Source: JAXGPL01 sp040766985
GTDB lineage: Bacteria; Bacillota; Sulfobacillia; JAUYEG01
Direction: 5' to 3'
Assembly (NCBI GenBank): GCA_040766985.1
Contig: JAXGPL010000013.1
Location: forward strand, 1-64,000
Length of the DNA: 64,000 nt
A program made the translations under genes and the position numbers. Below, piece after piece: positions 54,561 through 63,943 of this stretch. A model generated the notes under the pieces. It had not been told where the DNA came from and did not search any database. It worked only from the letters and a program-made list of their open reading frames with translations. Numbering within the stretch: position 1 is the stretch's first letter; every line of letters begins with the position of its first letter.

Positions 54561-56582
54561 TCAAGGATTCCGCAGAGCCACGTAAACGTCTGACCCAATT
54601 GGTTGACCCGCGCTGTCGGTGCTTACGTGTGAGAAGTAGAGATTGCCCGCCGCGTCGACAGACGGATCAGAGCAGTTCCCGGAAAGCACCTCTTGTGGCT
54701 GTCCCCATTTGCCGCTAGGGAGCATTCTCGACCGGAAAACGGCCGTCCCCTGGCCTTGGCGAGACATCCCGGTATACCAGAGTTCCTTGCCATCGGGGCT
54801 GACAAAGGGCGAGGCCTCGTTGCCGGCGCCGTTGATCGCGGGACCAAGATTCACCACTGGTCCCCAGCTATCCGCCGACCGCCGGGCAGTCCATAGGTCG
54901 AGGCCACCGTACCCGCCCTCCCTCTCCTCCGCCCAGACGATCAGGTCCTCTCCTGTATTGATCCAGGCAGATTCAGGGTTTCGCATGTCCAGGTCGAACA
55001 AGTGCGGAATCGAGAGGCTTAACCACTTGCGGCCAAGGCCGCTGCGATACTTACCTAGCCTGGCACCGCCGGTAGGCTCAGGCCCTTGGATTATCGCCCA
55101 CAGGCTCTCACCTGAGAACAGGGCGGACTGGATGGTCTCGGTAGTCCACTCTGGAAACACCTGATACTCCGGCTGCTTTCCCGATACGTCAGCGAGGTCC
55201 GCCAGCCAGACACCGCTTCGAGCATCAGGCTGACCAGTGCCGGGTTCGTACATGAAGGCCAGCTGCATCCCATCGGCGGAGATGGAAGGCTTGTATTCGT
55301 TGCCCGGGCTATTGACGGAGCCGCCGACCGGCCGCGGCGCGCCGAAGCCGCCAACGTGTAGGACCGGCGGATATGCGTCGACTGCCTGCCAGGCGGGCAA
55401 CCATCGCTCCGACCATGCGCGCCAGAAGATGGGCAGTTCCTGTCCATCTACAATGGCACGGTAGCTTCTCTCCGGCACAACCTCTATGGCGGGATTCGCC
55501 AAGCCGTCGAGAAGAGAATTGGCGTCGGTGGCTCCAGATCGGCGGGAGAACTCGAATATGTAGGTGTCCGGGGCGGGAGCATCGATACGGCCGAGCACGA
55601 GAGTCTCAGCATCACCTAGGTCAATCCGGGGTACCAGCGTGTACGGGCCGTCCAGTGCGATCACGTAGAAACCTTCGGGCAAGTTGGCAGGGAGCGGTTC
55701 TACAGGAACAGCAACCCGGCCGACGCCCGCTGGAAACGCAAAGGGGATTGACCGATCGAAGTCCGACCGCAGCATCTGATATACGAAGCTACCGCTGGGA
55801 GTGTTCTGATCACTTAGGAAAACGGATTGGCCGCAATACCATACCCAGAGATCAACCGTCCGTCGCAGCGCCAGATGAAACCCCAGGTGAACGTCGGCCT
55901 CTCCCGAGATATTAGCTGGCCAGCCGTCCGCGGGCTGCGCCTGGCTCAGCGCCGCAAGGACCCGCGAGGGACCTGCGCCTGCCAAGTACCCATCTGGCAG
56001 CCAGGCTGTCACGCGTGTACACTTCGTCACCCCGATTGCAGCCGGGAGCGTCTTTGGGCCTGACAGTGCGATCAAGACCGAGGCTAGGAGGACCGTGAAG
56101 ACCAGCAACACGATGTGGATCCTTCTTGCCGATGGGAGCGGCTGCCCGCGAACGAACTTGGTATCTGGTGCACCGGTACTGGAGAGCACACGGCTCAATG
56201 GCCAGCTGATAATCAGCGCAGCGGCCCCGCTCATGGCCGCCGCCACGGGTACCATTCGCGTAATCGTCATATACCAGGCCGATTCACACGCAGGGCCTTG
56301 GGCAATCTGCAGTCCCGCGATCGCGGCGACTGCTCCCGACAGCGCTCCAGCCACTACCGCAGAAGACATCATCCGAACCCTGCCGGTGCAACCGAACAGA
56401 ACAGCGATGGCGGTCCCCAGAATCCCGGGGACCCAGCCCACATAGAGAAAATCGCCTTGCCAATACGTCTGGTCGGGATTCGGCCCCGAGACCAGGACAA
56501 ACAGGGAGGCCAGCAGGCCGAAGACCGCAAGAACAGGTCCCGCTAGATCCTTGACCCTGTACCTGCCCAACCCCTGACCCAC
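54561..56582 (-). CDS. Membrane-anchored WD40/PD40-like beta-propeller protein
   Basis: A 673-residue protein with four to five N-terminal helices (LAGPVLAVFGLLASLFVLVS, GWVPGILGTAIAVLFGCTGR, VPVAAAMSGAAALIISWPLS, RIHIVLLVFTVLLASVLIAL) and a large extracytoplasmic region whose second half carries PD40-type repeats (EYKPSISADGMQLAFMYEPG, NEASPFVSPDGKELWYTGMS, GQPQEVLSGNCSDPSVDAAG, NLYFSHVSTD). Probably a surface sensor or binding protein. GTG start follows GGGGAGG. No partner is evident; neighbours are other secreted proteins. Confidence 0.8.
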   Translation of the reverse strand: MGQGLGRYRVKDLAGPVLAVFGLLASLFVLVSGPNPDQTYWQGDFLYVGWVPGILGTAIAVLFGCTGRVRMMSSAVVAGALSGAVAAIAGLQIAQGPACESAWYMTITRMVPVAAAMSGAAALIISWPLSRVLSSTGAPDTKFVRGQPLPSARRIHIVLLVFTVLLASVLIALSGPKTLPAAIGVTKCTRVTAWLPDGYLAGAGPSRVLAALSQAQPADGWPANISGEADVHLGFHLALRRTVDLWVWYCGQSVFLSDQNTPSGSFVYQMLRSDFDRSIPFAFPAGVGRVAVPVEPLPANLPEGFYVIALDGPYTLVPRIDLGDAETLVLGRIDAPAPDTYIFEFSRRSGATDANSLLDGLANPAIEVVPERSYRAIVDGQELPIFWRAWSERWLPAWQAVDAYPPVLHVGGFGAPRPVGGSVNSPGNEYKPSISADGMQLAFMYEPGTGQPDARSGVWLADLADVSGKQPEYQVFPEWTTETIQSALFSGESLWAIIQGPEPTGGARLGKYRSGLGRKWLSLSIPHLFDLDMRNPESAWINTGEDLIVWAEEREGGYGGLDLWTARRSADSWGPVVNLGPAINGAGNEASPFVSPDGKELWYTGMSRQGQGTAVFRSRMLPSGKWGQPQEVLSGNCSDPSVDAAGNLYFSHVSTDSAGQPIGSDVYVALRNP

Positions 56583-56651
56583 CGTCCTCCCCGTGCGCCC
56601 GAAGGTATGACTGACAGAACTATGCCGTGTAGTAGGTTCTTACCGCGCCGA

Positions 56652-58220
56652 CTACTGCTTCATGTAGATAGGGCCGCAATACGCCCAGTCGGTAAACTGT
56701 ATGGCGCCACCCAGCGTATTACGGTAGTCAAAACGGACTTTGAGATAGTAACCCTTCAAACCTTGCGGAACTGAGAAAGACAGACTGCGAGTCACCGGGT
56801 TGCCATCCCATGAGTCGACTGTGCCGCTGCCGATGAGCGTTGTCTGAGCACGATAGAGTTGCCAGGTCATGGTGCACCATTTGCCGTTCTGGACCGGGTA
56901 GAGGCGAACGCTGACGTTGGCTGTGCTGCCGACGGATGCGGTGATGGTTCTCCCCGGGAGCTGATTGTTGATAGTGAAGTAGGCGAAGCTGCTTCCCACG
57001 ACCGCGCTTGTCTGGCCGTTCCTAATACCTAGGGCCACTTTATTGATTCGATTGAGGTACGGACTCACCGGCATGGTTTTGAGGTTCGGCGCATATACCC
57101 ACGTGCCCTTGTTCATGTTCTGAAGTGCGATGTGCTTGTCCGAACCCCCAATCGCAGTGGAGCCATAGCCTCCGGCCATTGACACGCGCCAGAAGGATTC
57201 TGCGATACTCGACGGATCAACCACCTGTATCGCCTTCTGATTCACCGAATACCCGCCCTCCCAATCCGGGGTACCCGCCGGGTGAGCGATGCACGATGTG
57301 CCATATGTTGTCGATGCTGAGTTGATGTTGGATAACATCTCGGAGCAGGCGAAGTCGTGATCCTGCAGGTCTGGGTCAACGGAGGTCTGTATGCCGAATC
57401 CCAAAGCGTCTCCATCGTAGTCACCCACCCCATTGGCGTTGGCGGCGGTTATCTCAAAGCCGGGACACATCACGTAGGGTGCCGTCAGAGATTCCTGTTC
57501 GCATGACAGATAGTACGTCTGCCACCCAATACCGCCCGGCTGAATGCTGCTAATGTGATCGGTCAGGTACGTAAAGGAATGGCCATAGGACTGTGCCTCG
57601 ACTCTGATCTGCGGCAAAGTGAGGCAGCCATCTGAGAATGTTGCACTGTGCATGTGGCAATCTCCGAGTACCCATTCAGAGGGTGCCGTGGTCGCCTCGG
57701 CCAGCGCATAGGTCTCTGCGGTGGCCAGTGTACCGTCGGAAAGCGCGGCCGTTGCGGAAATCGCAAAGGAACTCCCCGGCTTCATGGAAACAGGCGCTGG
57801 GACATTGACTGTAATGGCATCGTAGCGTCCAGCCATACCCTGGATCATGTCTGTGACCTTTCGGGCGGCTGACCCTTCCGCATCTGTGGTGTAGCCGGGT
57901 TTTGAGAATGCGGACCAGGACTCGCGCATCTCCAGAACAGTCGCTGCGTCAGCTGTTAGCGGGCGCCACTGGCCAATAGCATTCGTGGCCCTACCGTCCA
58001 TCTCCAAAGTGACCTCTGTGACCGATGCCTTATTGCCCGCATCTGCCCTTAGGACCAACATCGTCAGAGGAATCATCGTGCAATCGACTGCGAAGCGGAC
58101 TGGAGTCGCGGCGAAGTGTAGACTTGGAGCCACGGCATTGGCGTACGTAGGGACGCCGGACGATAACAGCGTTCCCACGAGCAGGAGCAGCACCAGCAGA
58201 ACCAAGATCTTGCGCACCAT
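56652..58220 (-). CDS. Secreted PHP-domain protein
   Basis: A 522-residue exported protein: signal peptide (MVRKILVLLVLLLLVGTLLS), an N-terminal beta domain of about 170 residues, then a PHP-type metal-dependent phosphoesterase domain with GDCHMHSATFSDGCLTLPQI (HxH and Asp), FTYLTDHISS, MCPGFEITA (Glu), SCIAHPAGTPDWEGG (His) and AIGGSDKHIAL (Asp-x-His). A C-terminal beta domain follows (TITASVGSTANVSVRLYPVQ). All metal ligands seem present, so activity is plausible; substrate unknown. GGATGGGG precedes the ATG. Confidence 0.85.
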   Translation of the reverse strand: MVRKILVLLVLLLLVGTLLSSGVPTYANAVAPSLHFAATPVRFAVDCTMIPLTMLVLRADAGNKASVTEVTLEMDGRATNAIGQWRPLTADAATVLEMRESWSAFSKPGYTTDAEGSAARKVTDMIQGMAGRYDAITVNVPAPVSMKPGSSFAISATAALSDGTLATAETYALAEATTAPSEWVLGDCHMHSATFSDGCLTLPQIRVEAQSYGHSFTYLTDHISSIQPGGIGWQTYYLSCEQESLTAPYVMCPGFEITAANANGVGDYDGDALGFGIQTSVDPDLQDHDFACSEMLSNINSASTTYGTSCIAHPAGTPDWEGGYSVNQKAIQVVDPSSIAESFWRVSMAGGYGSTAIGGSDKHIALQNMNKGTWVYAPNLKTMPVSPYLNRINKVALGIRNGQTSAVVGSSFAYFTINNQLPGRTITASVGSTANVSVRLYPVQNGKWCTMTWQLYRAQTTLIGSGTVDSWDGNPVTRSLSFSVPQGLKGYYLKVRFDYRNTLGGAIQFTDWAYCGPIYMKQ

Positions 58221-58620
58221 TGCATCCCCATCCAGTTATTGGCGTATTGCCATTACTAAGCAGAGGATACAGTGCCTATGGCACTGCTGTCCACAGTGTT
58301 TATATGGGATGCCAATCCGAGGTGCATCTCGCCGGCGTGAAGCTCCTTGGACACACACCGCTGCGGGACGTTGGCAAAGGTAATCCCCGGAAGGTGGCCC
58401 AGGAACGGCTGGTCCTCTGGCTACATGCTGGCCAAACCAGCACCCGGTACCTCTACTTGGGTGAGCTTGTCCACGATGCCAGCCACAAAGCCGTCGTATC
58501 ACCTGGATTGACGGGGGTCGGCGATTCAGCTAGTCAGAGACAGCTGCAGGCGGTTACGGCAGACTGCCCCAGATTCGCACGTCACATACTAGATCCCGCC
58601 TCAATCGGTGAAGCAGAATT
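58221..58620. other. Intergenic interval between PHP and PKD genes
   Basis: 400 bases, no convincing gene. A 134-codon plus-strand frame fills it, but it has no ribosome site, opposes both neighbours and looks unstructured. No terminator with a T-run seen for the upstream PKD gene. Confidence 0.4.
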
Positions 58621-60852
58621 CTAGTCCGTCACCACCGTCGCATACACCTTGACCTTCTTCTCAACGGTGTACACGTTCGTGACGGAGGCCAGGCCCGACC
58701 CGGATGGATAGGTTAGCCGCAACGCCAGTGCTCCGGTCACTGTGAATTCCCCCGGCCGCTCCCAGACCAAGTCGAACTCACCGGCCGGGTAGAGGTAGGC
58801 GACTTCGGCGGAGGTGCCAGATGTCTCCGGCAGGTTGATTTTGTACTCGATCGAGTACCGGGCTGGCAAGCCCGTCACCCACGCAACAGGGCCGATCAAC
58901 TCAAGCCGCACGTCTGGCGAGCCGAGGGTCTGCGCTGAGAACTCCTTGGGCACCCCGACGCCCTCGCTGCCGACGTCGAATCGCCATTCGTAGTCAGCCA
59001 GGATCTCACCGTCAGTGCTCCAGGACGTGGCCCGGGCGACGTATGTTCCGGGGGCAGCATAGCCGTGGGTCGCGGTCACTTCGGCCGATGCCGGGTCCGT
59101 GTCCACCAAGGAAGATCCATCGCCGAACGACCAGTCCCACCGGTCATGGCGCGTGATGCTGGCCTCCAGCGATGTGGTCTCCTTGTCGCGGTGCGTGGCA
59201 TGGATGACCGGAACCGTCCCTGGCGCCGGGCTAGAGCCGCCTTGGTCCTTCACGGGGATGCTGGCCACTCCCCTGGTGGACTGACCCGCGCCTTCGTCTG
59301 ACCAGGGCACTCCACTCGCGGAAACCCCAGGCTCAGCTGGCGTTTCCACAACCGGTGGCATCGGCGTGTAGCCCAGCCGCCACTTGAAGGAGCGGATCTC
59401 GTTGGGCGGCGGGAGCTGGGCACCGTCCGATGGCCGAAGGCGCACCCCGAGCAGCACTCTGGCTCCCTCCACGGCTGGCGCGGGTACCTCGGCGGACGCC
59501 AGTAGCTTGCCATCCGCCGACTGGGTGACCGCCAGCGGATAGCGCCGAATGCCCGACCCAGGAACGTCCAGATAGGCCCAGGCCATGAGATTAGAGGGCC
59601 CGGTGGCGGGAAAGGTCACCTCCACCTTGGCCGTACCCTGGGCGCAGGGAAGCTTAAGCTCAACATAGTAAGGCTTGTGCACCTCGGCCTTGCCTGTGCC
59701 CTGGCGTGAGTACTCCACCAGCTTGGACCGCCCCGGGGTGTAACGAGGCTTGTACGACGCCTTGACCGGGTAGTAGTCCTTCAGTGCCCCTGTCAGGGCC
59801 TTCAGCGCCGCCCCGCTCCCGCCCAGCCAGACGTGGTTGGTGCGCAGGATCGACGGCAACAGGTAGTAGGCATCGTTGTCGGCCAACGGCAGATAGGTCG
59901 ACGAGGTTTCCACGATCAGGTCATTGGCCTCGACGTCGGGCCAGAGACGCGACCAGAGGTTGGGCACCTTGCCCACGATGGACACGTACCGCACCCCCGG
60001 AGGCCAGGCGTCCAGCACGGCGCCGAAGTCGTTCTGGGCCGCGCGGCGGGCGGCGTCGGCGTCGTTCCAGGCCTGGAGGTAATAGTTGCCCACGAGGTCC
60101 GGGCCCTCCGGATCGGCCGCCCCGGCGGCCGAAGTCACCCGCGTCGAAGCGTCGGGGAGCGCCATCGGCCCGCCGAGGGACAGCTTGAACTCCTGCTCCA
60201 CCAGGCACTCGCCGGCGCGGGCCTTGGGGTCAAGCCCAGCCAGGTGCTCCATCGCCCAGACGGCGAGGGGCTGGCCCTTCTCGCGGAAGAACGTGCCCCC
60301 GATCTTGGCGATGATCCCCTCCAGCCAGCCGACCACCGTCTCGATGATACCCCTGGTCGCGGACTTCGGCAGAGCTTCCTTGGGCTGGCCGCCGAGAGCC
60401 TGGAAGTAGTTGTGCCGGGCGCACTGGATGGCCACGGCCTCGTAGTACGCCCTGGTCAGGCTTTGACCTGGGCCGGGCACAGCCGCCCGGAAGCCCTCCG
60501 CGGTGACGTAATCAGGGCGGTTGGGCGGCTCTTGCGCGGCCATGAGCGCTGCGTATGCCTGGGGCTGCTCGCTGACCAGCCAGTCGAGGAACGCGGGCGG
60601 CTGGTCCCGCCCTCCTCCCGGCCGCTCCTGCAGCAACCACGCCGAGGCATAGTAGTAACCAAACAAGGGCTCCCACAGTTCTCGGCTTTGCCTTGCGACA
60701 TACGCAACTTCGTCCTCAAAAGCGCCGAACAACTCACTCGCCGGCGGGATGGAAGGCGATTCAAGTGGGCGGCGGTGAAGCTCGTTGCGGCTACGCAGCT
60801 GCTCCTGGAGGTGGATCATCTCCATCGCTTTGACGAACGCAACGCTGTCCAA
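58621..60852 (-). CDS. PKD-domain protein, intact copy (743 residues)
   Basis: Large protein without a recognisable catalytic domain. Residues 1-250 are helical (IHLQEQLRSRNELHRRPLES, FGYYYASAWLLQERPGGGRD); 255-420 contain GNYYLQAWNDADAARRA and RYVSIVGKVPNLWSRLWPD, alpha/beta in character; 560-645 hold a PKD-like domain (WDWSFGDGSSLVDTDPASAE, HGYAAPGTYVARATSWSTDG); the end is beta-rich. PKD domains are usually extracellular, yet no signal peptide is present: the frame opens at TTG 60852 just after an in-frame TGA, and the decayed copies have different upstream sequence. So the N-terminus is probably truncated or shifted. Three partial copies lie at 48.7, 49.7-50.5 and 52.7-54.5 kb. Confidence 0.7.
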   Translation of the reverse strand: MDSVAFVKAMEMIHLQEQLRSRNELHRRPLESPSIPPASELFGAFEDEVAYVARQSRELWEPLFGYYYASAWLLQERPGGGRDQPPAFLDWLVSEQPQAYAALMAAQEPPNRPDYVTAEGFRAAVPGPGQSLTRAYYEAVAIQCARHNYFQALGGQPKEALPKSATRGIIETVVGWLEGIIAKIGGTFFREKGQPLAVWAMEHLAGLDPKARAGECLVEQEFKLSLGGPMALPDASTRVTSAAGAADPEGPDLVGNYYLQAWNDADAARRAAQNDFGAVLDAWPPGVRYVSIVGKVPNLWSRLWPDVEANDLIVETSSTYLPLADNDAYYLLPSILRTNHVWLGGSGAALKALTGALKDYYPVKASYKPRYTPGRSKLVEYSRQGTGKAEVHKPYYVELKLPCAQGTAKVEVTFPATGPSNLMAWAYLDVPGSGIRRYPLAVTQSADGKLLASAEVPAPAVEGARVLLGVRLRPSDGAQLPPPNEIRSFKWRLGYTPMPPVVETPAEPGVSASGVPWSDEGAGQSTRGVASIPVKDQGGSSPAPGTVPVIHATHRDKETTSLEASITRHDRWDWSFGDGSSLVDTDPASAEVTATHGYAAPGTYVARATSWSTDGEILADYEWRFDVGSEGVGVPKEFSAQTLGSPDVRLELIGPVAWVTGLPARYSIEYKINLPETSGTSAEVAYLYPAGEFDLVWERPGEFTVTGALALRLTYPSGSGLASVTNVYTVEKKVKVYATVVTD

Positions 60853-61264
60853 ACACCTGCAGCCTCAGTGATCGCCGTCCCCTCTTGACTCCCGAGGGGC
60901 AACTCATCGGGTTACGCATCACACGCCCGAGCGAATGATGCGCTGCCCGAAGACCGTTAGCCTACTCTCGCCCGGCCGTATCGCCTTGGCGGGGGGGGGC
61001 GAGGGCATAACGGAGTGTGGGGAAGAATCAAATGAGATCAAGATCTAGCTGACGCCAACTGGTCTCTGGTCCTCAAGACCTCCAACATGTGCCGGATGCC
61101 GCCCAGATTGCTCTAGCTCTCTTGGGCGATATGCCCCCCTTGGAGTGGACAATCATGTTCCTCTCTCTCAGGTACCCCTTGACCTGTTCCAGAAGGCACT
61201 CAGGCACAGCCTCTCTCAGATTCCGCAACCCTTCATGGAGACCCAGCAACGATGGTCCCTGGCC
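60853..61264. other. Decayed interval
   Basis: About 410 bases. On the minus strand, past the stop at 61265, the same frame reads GLHEGLRNLREAVPECLLEQ and VKGYLRERNMIVHSKGG, which looks formerly coding; otherwise nothing is recognised. A run of ten G occurs near 60990. Confidence 0.4.
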
Positions 61265-62351
61265 CTATTGGGGCTCGCGCACATCGAGCGGATAGACGAT
61301 TTCAATACCCGAATTGGGCAACATCAGGAAACCGTTGGTGGTGGAACCGTCGGGAGCTACGGGGGCAGATGTATCGTAGGTATAATTCTCCAGCGTCCGA
61401 CCGGCAGCCAGGGTAACGGTCCTCTCAACGCCTGCTTTATCAGTTAACGTGTAGGTGATCTTCCCCAAATCACCGTCGACACCAACGGTGCGCAGCATGG
61501 CTGGAGAGGTCAGAAACACCACCCCAGCACCATATTTTGCCACCGGGCCAACGAGAGGCTCCATCATTTCCAGGACCCGCCTAATGGGCGTGCCGTCCAC
61601 AGCCACCAGTCTGGCTCCTATCAAGTGCACATTCTCGCCTTTCGCGGCAGCGACGATGAAGCCGTCTTCATCTGAGCGCAGTTCGAGCTCGACTGTTGCG
61701 AAGTCAAGCTTGATGGCATTGTCAAATGCTTGCATGCTCTCCGAGGTCGGCTGAAGCGTCACGGAGACCCGCCGGCCCGATGCTGTTAGGAAACCGAAGT
61801 CCCCAAGCTTAAAGCTGCTGGAGTTCACCATGGCCGAGAAGGCCGCAGGGATTGGCGGTAGGTCCCCATTCATGGCATCGGCCGAGATCCCGTGTATTCT
61901 GACGCACTCCCAGTCCGACAAGTCCACGATACTCAGTTGTTGCGCAATGGACAAATGGGAGCCCATCTCGCCACACCAGACCGAGAGGCCATCCAAGATT
62001 GGATACGACCGGAAACACATAGCAGTGTGGGTCGCCGATCTCGCCCACTGCTGCGACTATTCGGGCAAGAACCTCTTGGTCAGAGAGTCCCGCCAGCTGC
62101 TCCGCAAGTACTTCCAGCTTCGACCGAAAACCCTCCAGGCCTGTAGCACTCGCCAGAGACGGATTACGGGCTGGTAGTTCTTCCAGAAGAAACGCGATAT
62201 CGTCGGCCCACAACTCATGGGCCGGTCTGCCGTCAACCACAGGATCAGAAGGCAGCGATGTTGCACAGGCAGAGAGGAGTACAGCGAAGCTGATCACGAT
62301 CATGAGCGGCAACCTACAGGCTGATTCAGACGCCAACCGGTCAGTGAACAT
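61265..62351 (-). pseudogene. S41-peptidase-like lipoprotein, frameshifted and truncated
   Basis: ATG 62351 encodes a lipoprotein signal (MIVISFAVLLSACATS, lipobox LSAC) and an S41 N-terminal-type domain (ELWADDIAFLLEELPARNPS, AAVGEIGDPHCYVFPV). A frameshift near 62000 leads to a second segment with VAAAKGENVHLIGARLVAVD, GTPIRRVLEMMEPLVG and GFLMLPNSGIEIVYPLDV, resembling the PDZ-like and terminal parts of the same family. The catalytic core with the Ser-Lys dyad is missing between TLENYTYDTSAPVAP and NGFLMLPNSG, so the product would be inactive. Confidence 0.55.
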
Positions 62352-62729
62352 GGCACGCACCCCTTCGGGCCTAGATCGCCAGACTCTGGCTAATCCAATT
62401 ATACTCCACTCGCCCTCAATAGTCCCCCAATACCCCCAAATCCGTGCACTTGGCTCAGTGGCACGTTGCGGGCAACCTCCCACGGAGGTGGGTGGCTCTC
62501 ACGTGTCAGTAATAGGCCGCAGGGCGTACTCTGCCAAGCAGGAGCTTGCCCGAGAAACGTTTGATAAAACTGGACAGGGCTCGACACCGCACGCACGGGA
62601 CACAGCGTTCTGGAGATATGGTGCACGTGTCAGGAATCCGTACCCATGGATGGAGGTGCCATGGGCCCAAATGGTATAATGCGTTTGCCTGCAGGTGTTT
62701 GACACTTCAGCTATAGGAGGGGCAAGAAC
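62352..62729 (+). promoter_or_regulatory. Divergent intergenic region with TATAAT for the Cys-rich gene
   Basis: 380 bases without a credible gene. TATAAT at 62675-62680 lies 50 bases before the Cys-rich protein start; the -35 (TGGAGG, 18 bases upstream) is poor, so an activator may be needed. CCATGG-flanked inverted sequence (CCATGGATGGAGGTGCCATGG) lies just upstream. Confidence 0.45.
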
Positions 62730-63470
62730 ATGCGAGCCAACCTCCGGACCTGTGCGATGGCGATCCTGATTTGCACTGTGATTGTGGTAACCGGCATCGT
62801 CGGCTTAAGGAGTTCTGAAGCTGCTTGTGGCGGCTGCGCCTCGAGTAGTTCAGCAGGCGCACCCGTGGACCCGAAGCCGGTCTATCTGTCCGAATCGAGA
62901 ATGCGGGAGCTGCTCGAATCGGCCAAAAGCGAAGATATCGATACCAAGATCGAGGCGCTAGATATAGGGGTGAGAATCGGCTTTGCTGCCGGCTCGTTCT
63001 CCTATGGTCATGAGTTCCTGGTCACCGGACTCGAGGACAAGGCACTCGTGAGGATGAGCTTCCCAACCAATGCTGAGGGAGTCATCGCTGACATCTCATA
63101 CGTGTTTGATGGAGACGAAATCAGGGTCCTGGGCTTCCTGCTCAGGGATTCCGAGCGAGTGCTGGCATTTACTCTTGACAAGGCTTGGGAGATAACGCCA
63201 AGCTCTGCGAAAAGCCTGTGTTCGGACAATTGCTTGACAGGTTGCGGGATGGTCTGCACCATCGGGTGCTGGGTTGGGTGCAACTACCTGTGCCTATACT
63301 ACGGCATCTGCCTCCCTCAATGCGAATTCATCTGCAACCTGGGTTGCGATGTGGCCTGTGAGTATATTTGCGGCTGCCGTGGTGGCTCTGCAGAGTGGTG
63401 CCTCGAATATGGAGACTGCGACTGCGGCTGCTGCGACTCCTACCCAGGGTATTGCCTGCCGTGCGACTGA
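62730..63470 (+). CDS. Secreted Cys-rich protein, halocin C8-like
   Basis: A 246-residue precursor with a signal peptide (AMAILICTVIVVTGIVGL), a middle domain of about 110 residues (LSESRMRELLESAKSEDIDT, GHEFLVTGLEDKALVRMSFP, FDGDEIRVLGFLLRDSERVL), and a C-terminal domain with 21 Cys in about 84 residues, twelve of them in near-perfect CxxxC repetition (CSDNCLTGCGMVCTIGCWVG, then CNYLCLYYGICLPQCEFICN). The layout (export signal, processing/immunity-like region, Cys-rich tail) resembles halocin C8-type bacteriocin precursors, which is a resemblance by eye, not a proven match. Excellent ribosome site AGGAGGGG. Its stop overlaps the next start (TGATG). Confidence 0.75.
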   Translation: MRANLRTCAMAILICTVIVVTGIVGLRSSEAACGGCASSSSAGAPVDPKPVYLSESRMRELLESAKSEDIDTKIEALDIGVRIGFAAGSFSYGHEFLVTGLEDKALVRMSFPTNAEGVIADISYVFDGDEIRVLGFLLRDSERVLAFTLDKAWEITPSSAKSLCSDNCLTGCGMVCTIGCWVGCNYLCLYYGICLPQCEFICNLGCDVACEYICGCRGGSAEWCLEYGDCDCGCCDSYPGYCLPCD

Positions 63471-63943
63471 TGATGCCGCAACTGGTTTCTGGGGATCGGA
63501 CAGGGAGGGGGATTCTCTCCCTGTCCATACGACTTATTCTTGCCACCCTCTTCGCAGTAGCTGCGGTACCCAAACTCATTTCGCCTTTCTCGTTTGCAGA
63601 GGATGTGGCGGCCTACGGCCTATTTCCGGGGTGGATAGTACCTCTCATCGCTGTGGTCGTCCCCATTTGTGAGTTCCTCATGGCAGTCGGCCTTCTGTCT
63701 CCCAAGATGCTGTCGTTGTCGTGTCTTGCGCTCACTTGCCTGACTCTGGCCTATACAGCGCTGATTTCCTGGTCGCTTGCCACAGGATTGGAGATCCCAT
63801 GCGGTTGCTTTCCATGGGAGTCAAGAGTAAGCTCCGCCAGTCTGGCTCGGAACGCAATCATCCTGTGTTTGGAGGGGGTGCTGCTCTGGACATGTCGTCA
63901 GGGCGATACCGCAAGAACAGCTTTGGGTATGTCGTCGCACTAG
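63470..63943 (+). CDS. MauE/DoxX-type membrane protein
   Basis: About 157 residues with four helices: SIRLILATLFAVAAVPKLIS, WIVPLIAVVVPICEFLMAVG, LSCLALTCLTLAYTALISWS, ARNAIILCLEGVLLWT. The motif GLEIPCGCFPWESRVSSASL matches the CGCF pair of MauE-type proteins, which assist disulfide formation in methylamine dehydrogenase and are found with thioredoxin-like partners. Start chosen at ATG 63470 (MMPQLVSGDR) because it overlaps the upstream stop; the frame to 63368 is inside the Cys-rich gene. Context suggests oxidative folding of the Cys-rich protein. Confidence 0.8.
   Translation: MMPQLVSGDRTGRGILSLSIRLILATLFAVAAVPKLISPFSFAEDVAAYGLFPGWIVPLIAVVVPICEFLMAVGLLSPKMLSLSCLALTCLTLAYTALISWSLATGLEIPCGCFPWESRVSSASLARNAIILCLEGVLLWTCRQGDTARTALGMSSH

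Noticed and set aside
58221..58624. 134-codon plus-strand ORF between two minus-strand genes
   Set aside because: No ribosome site, no family resemblance, and it overlaps the end of the PKD gene.
59833..60888. 351-codon plus-strand ORF
   Set aside because: Antisense to the PKD-domain gene; the minus-strand frame is supported by its three homologous copies.
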